DNA of 64,000 nt. Source: Alphaproteobacteria bacterium (lineage in GTDB: Bacteria; Pseudomonadota; Alphaproteobacteria; UBA9219; RFNS01). The stretch lies in contig JBBCGY010000001.1 in the NCBI GenBank assembly GCA_037200005.1, forward strand, positions 1,755,103-1,819,102. Direction: 5' to 3'. The position numbers and the translations under genes are program-made. The notes below the pieces were generated by a model that was not told where the DNA came from, ran no database searches, and was given only the letters and a program-made list of their open reading frames with translations. Shown here piece after piece: positions 8,519 through 17,045 of this stretch (positions within the stretch are counted from its first letter, which is position 1; each line of letters starts with the position of its first letter).

Positions 8519-9342
8519 GCGCCAGTGCCTAAATAGCTGACCAGCGCATTGCGGTCGGCATACACGATCACATCGTCGAAATTGTCACCGCGATCCATGA
8601 GGAAAAAATTATTGTCAGGCGTTTTGCATTCATCGTTGCAAGTCTCCGATTCCTTGCCTCCGACACATGGCCTTGCATTCGAGGGAAACCCATAACGCCA
8701 AGCCGCACAGTTAGCTCCCTGTCTCGCATAATACGCGCCGTAGCCATTCGCACCATGGCTAACGAAAACAACAGCGGCGGGGCTGGAAGCACTATTCGCA
8801 ATATTGACGGCAAGCTGTTTAGGCAAACTGGCACGGCATATTCCATTTTTTCCCGCATCGGTCGTTACACAACCCGGCAGAATGTTCACTTGGGCTCCCG
8901 CGCATGACGCAGCGGGGGGCACGACACCGCTTTTCGCGAGTTCCGGATCGATATGCATTGTTATCCATCGTCCCCAGCCGTCTTTCGCCACCGATGGATC
9001 GAGACCCAGCGCAATGTAGGGTGGAATTCCGTCGGGGCCAGAAGTGCCAGCAGTTCGGCAAGTGCCGCATGCCGCCCCGTCCATAGTGCCAATCTTGCCG
9101 AAATTCGATGGAGAAGCGTTTGCCGGAGCCGGGCACGGCAGGCAGCCATTGGCCTGAACATAGGCGGCGGTGGCGCGGAGAAGGCTTTGCAGATTGGTCT
9201 GCGTCGCGCTCAACTGGCCCGCCTTGAGAAAGCTGGTCATCGCGGACATCACCGGCACGAGGATGATCCCCGCGATCACGACGACGAACGCCATTTCGAT
9301 AAGGGTGAAGCCGAAAGCCAGTGTCCCGCTCCTGTGTTTCAT
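8500..9342 (-). CDS. Large cysteine-rich prepilin-type protein
   Basis: 280 residues from the ATG at 9342. The short leader ends in a type III (prepilin) cleavage site before FTLIEMAFVVVIAG, with Glu at position 5 of the mature protein. The C-terminal globular part has about twelve cysteines (GCLPCPAP, ACGTC, ETCNDEC, GACG) and probably several disulfides. It is much longer than a typical pseudopilin and may be a minor, tip or adhesive subunit. It lies between the smaller prepilin and gspE in the same orientation. The pilin N-terminus is certain; the adhesive role is inference. Confidence 0.85.
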   Translation of the reverse strand: MKHRSGTLAFGFTLIEMAFVVVIAGIILVPVMSAMTSFLKAGQLSATQTNLQSLLRATAAYVQANGCLPCPAPANASPSNFGKIGTMDGAACGTCRTAGTSGPDGIPPYIALGLDPSVAKDGWGRWITMHIDPELAKSGVVPPAASCAGAQVNILPGCVTTDAGKNGICRASLPKQLAVNIANSASSPAAVVFVSHGANGYGAYYARQGANCAAWRYGFPSNARPCVGGKESETCNDECKTPDNNFFLMDRGDNFDDVIVYADRNALVSYLGTGACGTTW

Positions 9343-9351
9343 ATTTGGGCC

Positions 9352-9392
9352 GTCATTCCGGACACCCCCTTTAGGGAGCGATCCGGAATGAC
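9352..9392. repeat. Palindromic intergenic element (GTCATTCCGGA type)
   Basis: A perfect 11-bp inverted repeat (GTCATTCCGGA at 9352-9362, TCCGGAATGAC at 9382-9392) around a 19-base loop lies in the gap between the two prepilin genes. Its half-site resembles the hairpin at 29021-29054, so the two may be copies of one dispersed palindrome. It may also act as a processing or stability hairpin between two cotranscribed genes. Confidence 0.6.
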
Positions 9393-9401
9393 AACATTTC
9401 C

Positions 9402-10055
9402 TCAAAGCAGTGACGCGCACATGACATAAATGCCATTATTGTCGTAGCTATCTTTGCCAGCTATATCAGCAGATGTGTCGCCACCGGCGGCCGAGCGCAT
9501 ATTGCCCGTTGTAGCTTTGCCATCGTCGAGCTGAAGATCGATGGCCAATGCCGCACCACCCGGCACGTGGTCGAGGCATACGACACTTGTTCCCGCCACA
9601 AATCCGTTGGTGGTATCGAAAGCACCATTGTGAATCGTGTAAAACCCGCCGCTGAACGGATTGCTTGGCAACGTTGTGCTATTGCCATCGCCTTTGATTA
9701 AACCAGCCGCACGCAGATGAGACCAAAACCACACCGGCTCATTTTGATTGCCAACACTTTCGATGGTGCCCTTCCCATCGCCGGAACCAAGAACTTTATT
9801 CGGAAACCTTGTTGCAGCATTGGCATCATCCCCCGGCAATGCGCCGTAATTCTGGTTATAGCTTTGCGTGGCGGCCTGGAGCGATTTGACCGCTTGAACC
9901 GCGTTGGTGATGCGGGCGTTCTGGGTGATTTGCTGGGCCGTCAGCACGCCGCCGATGATCAGGCCGACGATGACCAGCACGATGGCGAGTTCGACCAGGG
10001 TAAAGCCGGCGGTTTTGTGCGCGCGGCGGGAGTGCAGATTCATGCCGATCATCAT
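9402..10055 (-). CDS. Prepilin-type protein (major pilin/pseudopilin candidate)
   Basis: 217 residues from the ATG at 10055 (GGAG about 9 bases before). A basic leader ends in KTAG, then the prepilin cleavage site and FTLVELAIVLVIVGLIIGG, the classic hydrophobic helix with Glu at mature position 5. The motif YGALPGDDANAATRFP is typical of a group of alphaproteobacterial pilin-like proteins. Two cysteines (VVCLDH, VMCASL) lie near the C-terminus. It is downstream of the secretin and upstream of the cysteine-rich prepilin. Because it is the first and smaller pilin gene, it is the better candidate for the main subunit. Confidence 0.87.
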   Translation of the reverse strand: MMIGMNLHSRRAHKTAGFTLVELAIVLVIVGLIIGGVLTAQQITQNARITNAVQAVKSLQAATQSYNQNYGALPGDDANAATRFPNKVLGSGDGKGTIESVGNQNEPVWFWSHLRAAGLIKGDGNSTTLPSNPFSGGFYTIHNGAFDTTNGFVAGTSVVCLDHVPGGAALAIDLQLDDGKATTGNMRSAAGGDTSADIAGKDSYDNNGIYVMCASLL

Positions 10056-10256
10056 GGGAACGCTCCGAATGTTTTGTGAAGGAAGATTGGGGGTGGATTC
10101 TGAAATGCAGGACGCCGATTTGATTGCAATGAATACGACGCTATGCAACCGCCTGAAAATTTTTCAGAAGCTTGTCCCCAGGATTATCCACAGATTTTGC
10201 ATTGCGGCATACCAAGGTATGTATTTGATCTATATGATCAAGTGGCGACGTTACCA

Positions 10257-12053
10257 TCAGTCTTCGTCGTCGCTCTTTTCGTCTTCATCTACCTGCAGGG
10301 ACGGGGCGACGATGGCGCGGGGATCGCGGTTGTATGCATGATAAAGCGCGGCGTCGGCGCTGTCGGGACGGGGCTGATCGGTGATGGTGGCGCGCAGCAG
10401 AATCACCAGTTCCGTCACCGAGCCGTTATTGTCGCGCGAGCGGCCCAGATTGCCGAGCACCGGCACCTCGTCGAAAAACGGCACGCCCGCGTCGTTGTTG
10501 ATCGAACTATCCTGCATCAGCCCGCCCATGACGGCGACCTCGCCCGAATGCATCCGCAGCACGCTGTCCATCTCGCGCACCGCCAGCACCGGAATCTTGG
10601 AATCAATGGGCGCCGAGATGTTGCTCTGCGCCGCGTTCAGGCCGATGGACGGATCGCTGACCCTGTCGACTACGCGCGAGACAGTCGGGCGCAGCGTCAG
10701 CGTCACGTCCTGGGTCTCGAGATCGATGGAAGGCTGCACCGTCATGACGAGGCCGACCGGAACCGTGCGCGGCGTGCTGGTAAATACGGGTGTGCCGGAG
10801 ACCGGAACGCCGCCGGTGGTGACGGTGGTGGGAAACTGCGCCGAGGTGGTGAAGTAAACCTCGTTGCGCGCCACCTTCAGCACCGCCGTCTGATTGTTGA
10901 GCGTGGTCAGGCGCGGCGCGGAAAGAACCCGCGTCGCGCCGAATTCGCGCACCAGATTGAGGATGGCAGCGAAATCCTTGGTGCTGTAGGTCGCGGTGAA
11001 CAAGCCGTCGGTCGCCGTCGCCGCGGTCACGAACGGCGCGCCCGCCGCCGCCGGGCCGAACTTGGCCGCCGCGTTGAATCCCTGATCGAACAGGCTGCGC
11101 CAGTTGATGCCGGAGCGGTATTTGTCGCCCAGCTCGACCTCGACGATCCGCGCCTCGATCAGAACCTGGGCGCGCGCGAACCGCCGCGCCTCGCGGATGA
11201 AATGCTCGACGGCCTTCTGCTGCCGGCCGTTGGCGAAAACGGCGATCAGGCCGGTCTGGCGGTTGATGCTGAAACGGCCGTCCACGGGCGCGTCCTTGAG
11301 GGCGGGATTGCGCGCCTGTCCGGTCGCCGACAGGATATTGGCGAGATTTTTCTCTAGTTCGCCCCAGAAATCGGCGTTCGCCTCGCTCTTAACCTTGGCG
11401 GTGGAATTATTGTCGCCGTTGCCCGACCCGCCGCGCGCGCCGGTCGTGGTGACGCCGTTGCTCCCGGTCGAGGTCACGTCGGCGTCGAAAACATTGGTGG
11501 AAATCGCCACTTCGCTTTCGGTCTTGCGGCCTAGATTGAGATAGTCGATGCGGTAAGTCTTGGCATAAGGCTCGTCGAGCGTGACGCGCAGGAAACCGTC
11601 TTTCAGCTCATAGCGCAGCCCCGCAAGATCGCAGAGCCGCTCCAGCACCACCGTCAAGGGCTGCTGCCGCGCCGAGAAAATCACGCCGCCCGCCACGCGC
11701 GGATCGAGTTCGAGATTGAGCCGCGCGCTGCGCGCCAGTTCGACCAGCACGTCGCGCAGCGGCGCCTTGTCGGTGACGGCGATGGTCACCAGCTTTTCCG
11801 GCGGAGACGACGCGCCGGGCTGCGCCGCCGGCACGATAAGCTCCGGGATCGGCGGCGCGCCGGCATCATCTTTCGGCTGATATTCGTCCGCGACCGGGCG
11901 GTCGCGCAAGGCGCGATAATCCTTGCGGCTTAAATTCCCCGAAGGATCGATCTTGTCGTAACTCCCGAGACCGCAGCCCGGCAAAGCCAGCAGCGCGGCG
12001 AGACACAAGCACCATGAAGTATGAAAAAGTCTTGGCAAGAGCAGCACGCCCAT
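10257..12053 (-). CDS. Outer-membrane secretin (MshL/PilQ/GspD type)
   Basis: 598 residues. A lipoprotein signal peptide (LAALLALPGC, lipobox Cys about residue 27) is followed by an N-terminal STN-like domain (VTDKAPLRDVLVELARSARL, about 95-160), an N1/KH-type domain, and the C-terminal secretin pore with VLSAPRLTTLNNQTA, the PVGLVMTVQPSID strand and the VAVMGGLMQD motif. Its size and lipidation fit MshL-like secretins. It forms the outer-membrane channel for the pilus and heads the locus. The 201-bp gap downstream (10056-10256) has no gene; it holds short palindromes (ATACC/GGTAT, TTGATC/GATCAA). Confidence 0.92.
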   Translation of the reverse strand: MGVLLLPRLFHTSWCLCLAALLALPGCGLGSYDKIDPSGNLSRKDYRALRDRPVADEYQPKDDAGAPPIPELIVPAAQPGASSPPEKLVTIAVTDKAPLRDVLVELARSARLNLELDPRVAGGVIFSARQQPLTVVLERLCDLAGLRYELKDGFLRVTLDEPYAKTYRIDYLNLGRKTESEVAISTNVFDADVTSTGSNGVTTTGARGGSGNGDNNSTAKVKSEANADFWGELEKNLANILSATGQARNPALKDAPVDGRFSINRQTGLIAVFANGRQQKAVEHFIREARRFARAQVLIEARIVEVELGDKYRSGINWRSLFDQGFNAAAKFGPAAAGAPFVTAATATDGLFTATYSTKDFAAILNLVREFGATRVLSAPRLTTLNNQTAVLKVARNEVYFTTSAQFPTTVTTGGVPVSGTPVFTSTPRTVPVGLVMTVQPSIDLETQDVTLTLRPTVSRVVDRVSDPSIGLNAAQSNISAPIDSKIPVLAVREMDSVLRMHSGEVAVMGGLMQDSSINNDAGVPFFDEVPVLGNLGRSRDNNGSVTELVILLRATITDQPRPDSADAALYHAYNRDPRAIVAPSLQVDEDEKSDDED

Positions 12054-12115
12054 TATACGACAGGTTGTGCCGCTAGGTTACATGGCTATGCAGGATTGTC
12101 AAAATCCAAACTATG

Positions 12116-12736
12116 TCACGGACGAATGTTCCAATCGCTGATCCGCCACGCGCCGCCGTCATGCGCGAGAACGCACAGGCCGCCGGTGGCGATTTTCGGC
12201 TTGTACCGGGCGCGAAAACCGGCCTCGTCGCCGGTCAAAGCGGGCGCGAAACGCGCGACCCCGTTGCTGGTAACGACAAGGATCGTTTTTCCGGCATGAT
12301 CGCGCAGGATTTCCGCGCCGAAATCCAGCCAGCCTTGGCGCATCGCCGCCGGATCGGCCAGCCAGCCGTCGGGAACGACGCTGTCGTCCTCCCAGGCGCG
12401 CAAGGCGTCTTTGCCGAGGCGGGCGACGACATCGTCTTCAGGCAGGCCTTCATCCACGCCGTAATCGACTTCGTTGAAGACCCGGCGCGTTTCCGGCTTC
12501 GCGTCATAACCCGCCTCGGTCAGCGCGTAAGCCGCCGTCTCTTTCGCGCGCTTAAGCTCCGAGGTGAAAACCAGATCGGGCATGATCGCATGCTCGCGCA
12601 AATAAAGACCGAGCTTCTTCGCCTGCTCGACGCCGCTCGACGACAAGGGCAGATCGGTGCGCGCGCCGACGCGCAGGATCACGTCGCCGGAATCGAACGT
12701 GTTGCCGTGCCGGGCGATGAGCAGCGTGGTTGTCAC
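12116..12736 (-). CDS. Histidine phosphatase family protein
   Basis: 206 residues from a GTG at 12736 that overlaps the kdsB stop (GTGA). The catalytic LIARHGNT motif is at the start, the second Arg in SSSGVEQAKKLG and ELKRAKET, and the closing His in LVVTSNGVAR is replaced by Ser (most family members have a His there), which may alter or reduce activity. Linkage to kdsB suggests a role near sugar-phosphate or KDO metabolism, but the substrate is unknown. Confidence 0.8.
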   Translation of the reverse strand: MTTTLLIARHGNTFDSGDVILRVGARTDLPLSSSGVEQAKKLGLYLREHAIMPDLVFTSELKRAKETAAYALTEAGYDAKPETRRVFNEVDYGVDEGLPEDDVVARLGKDALRAWEDDSVVPDGWLADPAAMRQGWLDFGAEILRDHAGKTILVVTSNGVARFAPALTGDEAGFRARYKPKIATGGLCVLAHDGGAWRISDWNIRP

Positions 12737-13545
12737 GGCAGCAGCTCGCCATGCTTGGCGATCAGCGCCTCGGCGCGGGCGATGTCTTCGGGGCTGTCGA
12801 CGCCCGACATGCTGGCGCGGCCGCGATAATCCACCGGCACGCAGCGGATTTTATAGCCATGTTCCAGCACCCGCAATTGCTCCAGCCCTTCGAGCTTTTC
12901 GTAATAGCCTTCGGGCAGCGTGACATACTTGTCCAGCATCGCGCGGCTATAGCCATAGATGCCGACATGACGCCAGACCGGAGAAAATTGTTCCTTGGCG
13001 CGCAGCGCTTCTTCCTTGCGCATGGTGGGCAAAATGGTCTTGGAGAACCAATGCGCCATGCCGGTCTGCCGGTCGAATACCGCGACGGTGCCGCTATGCG
13101 GCGTCGTCTTCTTGCTCTCGCGCAGCCGGTCGAGCGCTTCCCAGTTCATATTCGTCACCGGCGTCAAAACGTCGGCGGGCGCTTTGCGGTAGGCGTCGAT
13201 CAGCCCGCCGATGAAATCAGGCGGCGTGAGAGGCGTGTCACCCTGCAAATTAATCACGAAATCGGGCGAGGATGCCAATTGGGCGACGGCGGCATGAACC
13301 CTATCGGTGCCGGTGGGACATTCGGGCGGGGTCATGACGGCATCGACGCCAATCTCGGCGGCATGGGCGGCAATGCGCGGGTCGTCGGTGGCGACAACGA
13401 TGTTAACCAACGGGTCGCCGTTCGCGGCGACTTTGGCGATAGCGGCAACGCGCGCCAGCATGGTGCGGCCCGCGATCATCGCGAGCGGCTTGCCCGGCAG
13501 GCGGGTGGAACCCCAGCGGGCGGGAATGATGATGGCTGTTTTCAT
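12733..13545 (-). CDS. kdsB: 3-deoxy-manno-octulosonate cytidylyltransferase
   Basis: 270 residues. KdsB activates KDO with CTP to give CMP-KDO for the lipid A-core. The nucleotide-binding PARWGSTRLPGKPL motif opens the protein. INLQGDTPLTPP carries the Mg-binding Asp, and RHVGIYGYSRAML is the family's substrate-binding segment. Length is slightly above the usual 245-255. It is first of a two-gene unit with the histidine phosphatase. Its presence indicates an LPS-bearing outer membrane. Confidence 0.95.
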   Translation of the reverse strand: MKTAIIIPARWGSTRLPGKPLAMIAGRTMLARVAAIAKVAANGDPLVNIVVATDDPRIAAHAAEIGVDAVMTPPECPTGTDRVHAAVAQLASSPDFVINLQGDTPLTPPDFIGGLIDAYRKAPADVLTPVTNMNWEALDRLRESKKTTPHSGTVAVFDRQTGMAHWFSKTILPTMRKEEALRAKEQFSPVWRHVGIYGYSRAMLDKYVTLPEGYYEKLEGLEQLRVLEHGYKIRCVPVDYRGRASMSGVDSPEDIARAEALIAKHGELLP

Positions 13546-13654
13546 AATGAAAGTATCCTGTGGCCGTTCAAGAGTTGCGATGAAAGTATTTTGTGAAAGG
13601 GAATTTATCGGGTATTTTCATAAAGTACGAAAAACATAATAGAAAGGCCGGATT

Positions 13655-14458
13655 TTGAAATATCCATCTTTTAAAGCCGCTGCCGTGGCAATAGCGCTTG
13701 CTGCCCCATCCCTGGCCAAAGCCCAGACTGCTGCGCCCGCACCCGCGCCGTCGGCCCAAACTCCGCCTCAACCCGCACCGCCACCGCCGCCTCAAGCCGC
13801 GCCGCCGCCTGCGCCGCCAGCCCAGGCTGCGCCTGAAACTGAAGTTCAAGTTGCTGTTGAACCGCCGCCGCCCTCCGCGCCCCGCGCTACCTATGCGGGA
13901 TCGAGCTGGATAACGGTGACCGCGGCTTCTTTTCAGCCCGGCTCACAGGGATCGAAGGGCGGCTTCATGCTGCTGCCAGGCATTGGCGTCGAAAGCAGAT
14001 TCAAGGATTGGACCCTTGCCCTCGGCGTGCGTTACGAAGGCTCGCATACGCAGGGTTATTACCAAAATGTGACCTATTGCGATTATAATTACTATTGCTC
14101 GACGCAGCCGGTATATCGCGAACGGACCATCATCGACGGCGCTCTTTACGGCGGCGTCGCCTATACGCCGCTGCATATCGGCCCGCTGGCCGGGGTCAAT
14201 CTGCATCTCGGCGCCTTCGTCGGGCTGGATAGCGGCTTTCAGAGCAACAATCCCATGCGCCCGTTCATCGGCGGCGGTTTTGCCGCCATCGAAGGCCGGA
14301 ATTTCGGTGTCAATCTGCTGCTGACTCCGCCCATCCCGCCGCCGAAAGACGATCCGTCGCGGGAAGGCGCGCCCTTCAGCATCGGCATTCAGCTTAAATT
14401 CGGCGGCCCGACATACATTCACCGCCACGGCGCCTCGGCGCCTCCGCCCCAGCCGTAA
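13655..14458 (+). CDS. Secreted proline/alanine-rich envelope protein, beta-barrel-like
   Basis: 267 residues from a TTG at 13655 with AAAGG 8 bases upstream. The signal peptide (AAAVAIALAAPSLAKA) leads to a Pro/Ala-rich linker (about residues 26-85) and a C-terminal domain with alternating aromatic and glycine-rich strands (LALGVRYEGSHTQGYY, GALYGGVAY, HLGAFVGLD, FIGGGFAAIEG) suggesting an eight-strand type barrel. A TCNxC-like pair (TYCDYNYYCS) may form a disulfide. I do not recognise the family. It stands alone, divergent from kdsB and convergent with the DUF2336 gene. Confidence 0.7.
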   Translation: MKYPSFKAAAVAIALAAPSLAKAQTAAPAPAPSAQTPPQPAPPPPPQAAPPPAPPAQAAPETEVQVAVEPPPPSAPRATYAGSSWITVTAASFQPGSQGSKGGFMLLPGIGVESRFKDWTLALGVRYEGSHTQGYYQNVTYCDYNYYCSTQPVYRERTIIDGALYGGVAYTPLHIGPLAGVNLHLGAFVGLDSGFQSNNPMRPFIGGGFAAIEGRNFGVNLLLTPPIPPPKDDPSREGAPFSIGIQLKFGGPTYIHRHGASAPPPQP

Positions 14459-14475
14459 GCGTCCGGGCGGACAGC

Positions 14476-15609
14476 TTAAGCCGCCCGGTCGTCGTCCATC
14501 ATATCGCCGAGCTTGTCGATCAGATATTCGATGTCTTCCTGCTGCATGTCCTCGAACTGCGTGAGGATGCGCTCGATCACCGTGCAGCGATAGCGTTCCA
14601 TATCGTTCTCGCCGCCGTCAAGCTCGGTTTCGCGCACGACGTCCATCGCCACGCGCACGGCGGGCAAAAGGCGCGGCGGCAAGCCGGATTTGTCATACAG
14701 CGCCTTAAGGCCGAGCCGCCCCGCATCGTGAATCAGGATGCGGGCATTGACCAGCGGCACGTTGGACATCACGGCGATGGAAGCCTCGAAGAACGCCATA
14801 TCGCCCATGCATAGCGCGCGCAGCACCAGCGACGGCGTCAGCCTTTTGTTGCGGTAAAGCTGAACCACCAGCTTTTCGACATCGGTTTCCGAGGATTGCG
14901 AGACCAGATTGATCGTCGCGCGCTCGCGGCTTTGCAGCACCATGTCGGCCGCCATCGCGGGCGACAATTCGTGATGCGTGACCAGATAATCCCGCAGTTT
15001 TTCCGATACCCTGACCACCAGGCGCTCGGCGACCGTCACCGGCAATTTCTCGCGCTTGACCAAAGGATCCTGCACGGCTTCGCTTTCGGGGAAACGGTCG
15101 ATAGCCTTGTTGAGGCTGCCGTCACCGATTTGCGCGCCGCTATTGCCGACCAGCGTCGCCACCACTTTCTCGGTGCCGCGATCCACCAGCGCGTCGGATA
15201 CGACCGGCGAAACTTCCGGACGGCCGGCGATGGCATTGTGCTTGCTCTCGGAATTTTCGCCCTGAACGATGGAGATCAGATCGCTGTCGGTCAGAATCAG
15301 GCAATCTTCGAGAACCGGCAGCGCCACCCGGTCCACGTCCCGGGCGAGTTGCAATGCCACGTCATGCGGCAAACGCTGCGCCTTGCGCAGGCTGAGAGAC
15401 AGCGACTCGCGCACCGACACGGCGACATCCTTGGCCAGCACCCGGATAACGTCCTGCGCCAGCTCGACTTCGCGCTCGGTCAAGCGCGGGCTATCGAGAT
15501 CGAGGCCGATCTTGGACGCCACCTCCGCCCGGGCGGAGGGGGCGGGATTGGTCAAAAGCTTTGCGACGTCGGCTTGTGAAAGTTGGGTCGTCATTTTCAC
15601 CTTGGACAT
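14476..15609 (-). CDS. DUF2336 family protein
   Basis: 377 residues from the ATG at 15609 (a second ATG is at 15594). It is an all-helical, HEAT-like repeat protein with recurring patterns such as LSQADVAKLL, LPHDVALQLARDV and LSPAMAADMVLQS, and an acidic C-terminus. DUF2336 proteins are widespread in Alphaproteobacteria, especially Rhodospirillales and Rhizobiales, and have no settled function. It is monocistronic and divergent from apt, with a 189-bp shared promoter region (15610-15798). Confidence 0.82.
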   Translation of the reverse strand: MSKVKMTTQLSQADVAKLLTNPAPSARAEVASKIGLDLDSPRLTEREVELAQDVIRVLAKDVAVSVRESLSLSLRKAQRLPHDVALQLARDVDRVALPVLEDCLILTDSDLISIVQGENSESKHNAIAGRPEVSPVVSDALVDRGTEKVVATLVGNSGAQIGDGSLNKAIDRFPESEAVQDPLVKREKLPVTVAERLVVRVSEKLRDYLVTHHELSPAMAADMVLQSRERATINLVSQSSETDVEKLVVQLYRNKRLTPSLVLRALCMGDMAFFEASIAVMSNVPLVNARILIHDAGRLGLKALYDKSGLPPRLLPAVRVAMDVVRETELDGGENDMERYRCTVIERILTQFEDMQQEDIEYLIDKLGDMMDDDRAA

Positions 15610-15798
15610 AGGGCGGCTTTGCTCGCCGCCATAGGCTTTATCACCAGGGGGCTTTGTCACGCGAAGCCTAACATACCATTCAATATCGCCAATAAAGCTT
15701 TGCGTTTCGTTAAAATTCAGTAAAATTAGGTATAAGTCGGTAACCAGTAAGAAAATGCTCCGCCTTCCCACTCCCCCATCCATCGTCTCGTTTCCGCC

Positions 15799-16320
15799 AT
15801 GACCATCGATCTTAAACAGCATATTCGCGGCATTCCCGATTTTCCGAAGCCGGGGATCATGTTTTACGACATCTCGACGCTGCTGGTGCATGCCGGAGCA
15901 TGGCGGACGGCGATCAACCGGATGACCGAGGCGCTGCGCCCCGACAAGCCCGATCTTCTGGTCGGAATCGACGCGCGCGGATTTCTGCTCGCCTCCCCTT
16001 TGGCCATCGCGCTCGGCACCGGCTTCGTCATGGTGCGCAAGCGCGGCAAATTGCCGGGCAAGACCGTCCCCTACGATTACAGCCTGGAATACGGCACCAA
16101 CACGATCGAGATTCAGGAAGACGGGATCGCCAAAGGCCAGCGCGTGGTCATTCTCGACGACTTGCTGGCGACGGGCGGAACGGCAGCGGCGGCGGTCGCG
16201 CTATGCCGCCATGTCGGGGCGGAAGTCGTGCGCGCGGCCTTCGTTATCGAATTGAACTTCCTTGGCGGCCGCCAAAAGCTCGACGTGCCGGTGACGAGCC
16301 TCGTGCGGTACGACGAATAA
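15799..16320 (+). CDS. apt: Adenine phosphoribosyltransferase
   Basis: 173 residues, the usual length. It converts adenine and PRPP to AMP in purine salvage. The PRPP-binding loop [14 protein letters not shown] is complete, and [12 protein letters not shown] and [11 protein letters not shown] are the N-terminal Apt signatures. The stop lies 2 bases from the convergent ABC ATPase stop. Confidence 0.96.
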   Translation: MTIDLKQHIRGIPDFPKPGIMFYDISTLLVHAGAWRTAINRMTEALRPDKPDLLVGIDARGFLLASPLAIALGTGFVMVRKRGKLPGKTVPYDYSLEYGTNTIEIQEDGIAKGQRVVILDDLLATGGTAAAAVALCRHVGAEVVRAAFVIELNFLGGRQKLDVPVTSLVRYDE

Positions 16321-16322
16321 AA

Positions 16323-17045
16323 CTACGCGAATTCCGACATCGACAGGAACTGCCTGAGCCGCTCGGTCTTGGGCTGCAGCAGGATTCCGGCATTGCCGGT
16401 TTCCTCGACGCGCCCGCCGCTCATGAAAATCACCTGATCCGCCGCGCGCTTGGCGAAGCCGAGATGATGGGTGATCAGAAAGACGCCGATATTCCGTTCC
16501 TTCAGATGCGAAAGCTTTTCGAGAATGCGCCCGGTCTGCTCGACATCGAGCGCCGAGGTGATCTCGTCGAGCAGCACATAGCGCGGGTTGAGGATCAAGG
16601 CCCGCGCGAGGGCGGCGCGCTGGCGCTGCCCGACCGAAGCCTCGTTAGGGTGCCGGTCGACGAAATGCTCCATCTCGAACAGCTTGATGAAATCATCGAT
16701 GTCGCGCTCGGCATGGGGATTGCGGTTGCGCGCGGGCAGCATGATGTTCTCGCGCAAAGTGAGATGCGGCCATAGGAACAAGGACTGGAACACCGCCGTC
16801 ATCTCGGGCCAGGGCGGCGCGATCTTCTGCCCCTTGGCCAGCGGAAAATGAAACGTCTTGCCGTCGATGGCGATGCTGCCGCCGTCGGGATAATCCAGCA
16901 GCGCCAGCGCGCGCAGCAGCGTGGTCTTGCCGGTGCCGGACGGGCCGATCACGCACACGATCTCGCCCGGCGCGATGGCGATATCGACGCCGCGCAGCAC
17001 ATGCTTGCCGCCGAAGGATTTATGAAGATCGGTCGCGGTGAGCAT
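16323..17045 (-). CDS. Polar amino-acid ABC transporter ATPase
   Basis: 240 residues from the ATG at 17045, which overlaps the stop of the upstream binding-protein gene (TAATG). Walker A is GPSGTGKTT, the Q-loop is in MTAVFQSLFLWPH, Walker B is YVLLDEIT and the H-loop is LITHH. The signature motif is ASVGQRQR rather than LSGGQ(Q/R)QR, a moderate deviation. It is the energy module of the four-gene importer (permease, two binding proteins, ATPase). Confidence 0.9.
   Translation of the reverse strand: MLTATDLHKSFGGKHVLRGVDIAIAPGEIVCVIGPSGTGKTTLLRALALLDYPDGGSIAIDGKTFHFPLAKGQKIAPPWPEMTAVFQSLFLWPHLTLRENIMLPARNRNPHAERDIDDFIKLFEMEHFVDRHPNEASVGQRQRAALARALILNPRYVLLDEITSALDVEQTGRILEKLSHLKERNIGVFLITHHLGFAKRAADQVIFMSGGRVEETGNAGILLQPKTERLRQFLSMSEFA

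Noticed and set aside
10180-10190. TTATCCACA, a perfect DnaA-box-like site
   Set aside because: A single copy with no cluster, no AT-rich unwinding region and no dnaA nearby, so not an origin.
10143-11357. Long plus-strand open frame opposite the secretin gene
   Set aside because: It is an antisense shadow in GC-rich DNA: Arg/His-rich, no motif, while the minus strand encodes a full secretin.
13655-14458. Overlapping plus-strand frames rich in Pro/Arg in the first 200 bases of the envelope protein gene
   Set aside because: They reflect the repetitive GC-rich Pro/Ala linker; only one frame has a signal peptide and a barrel.
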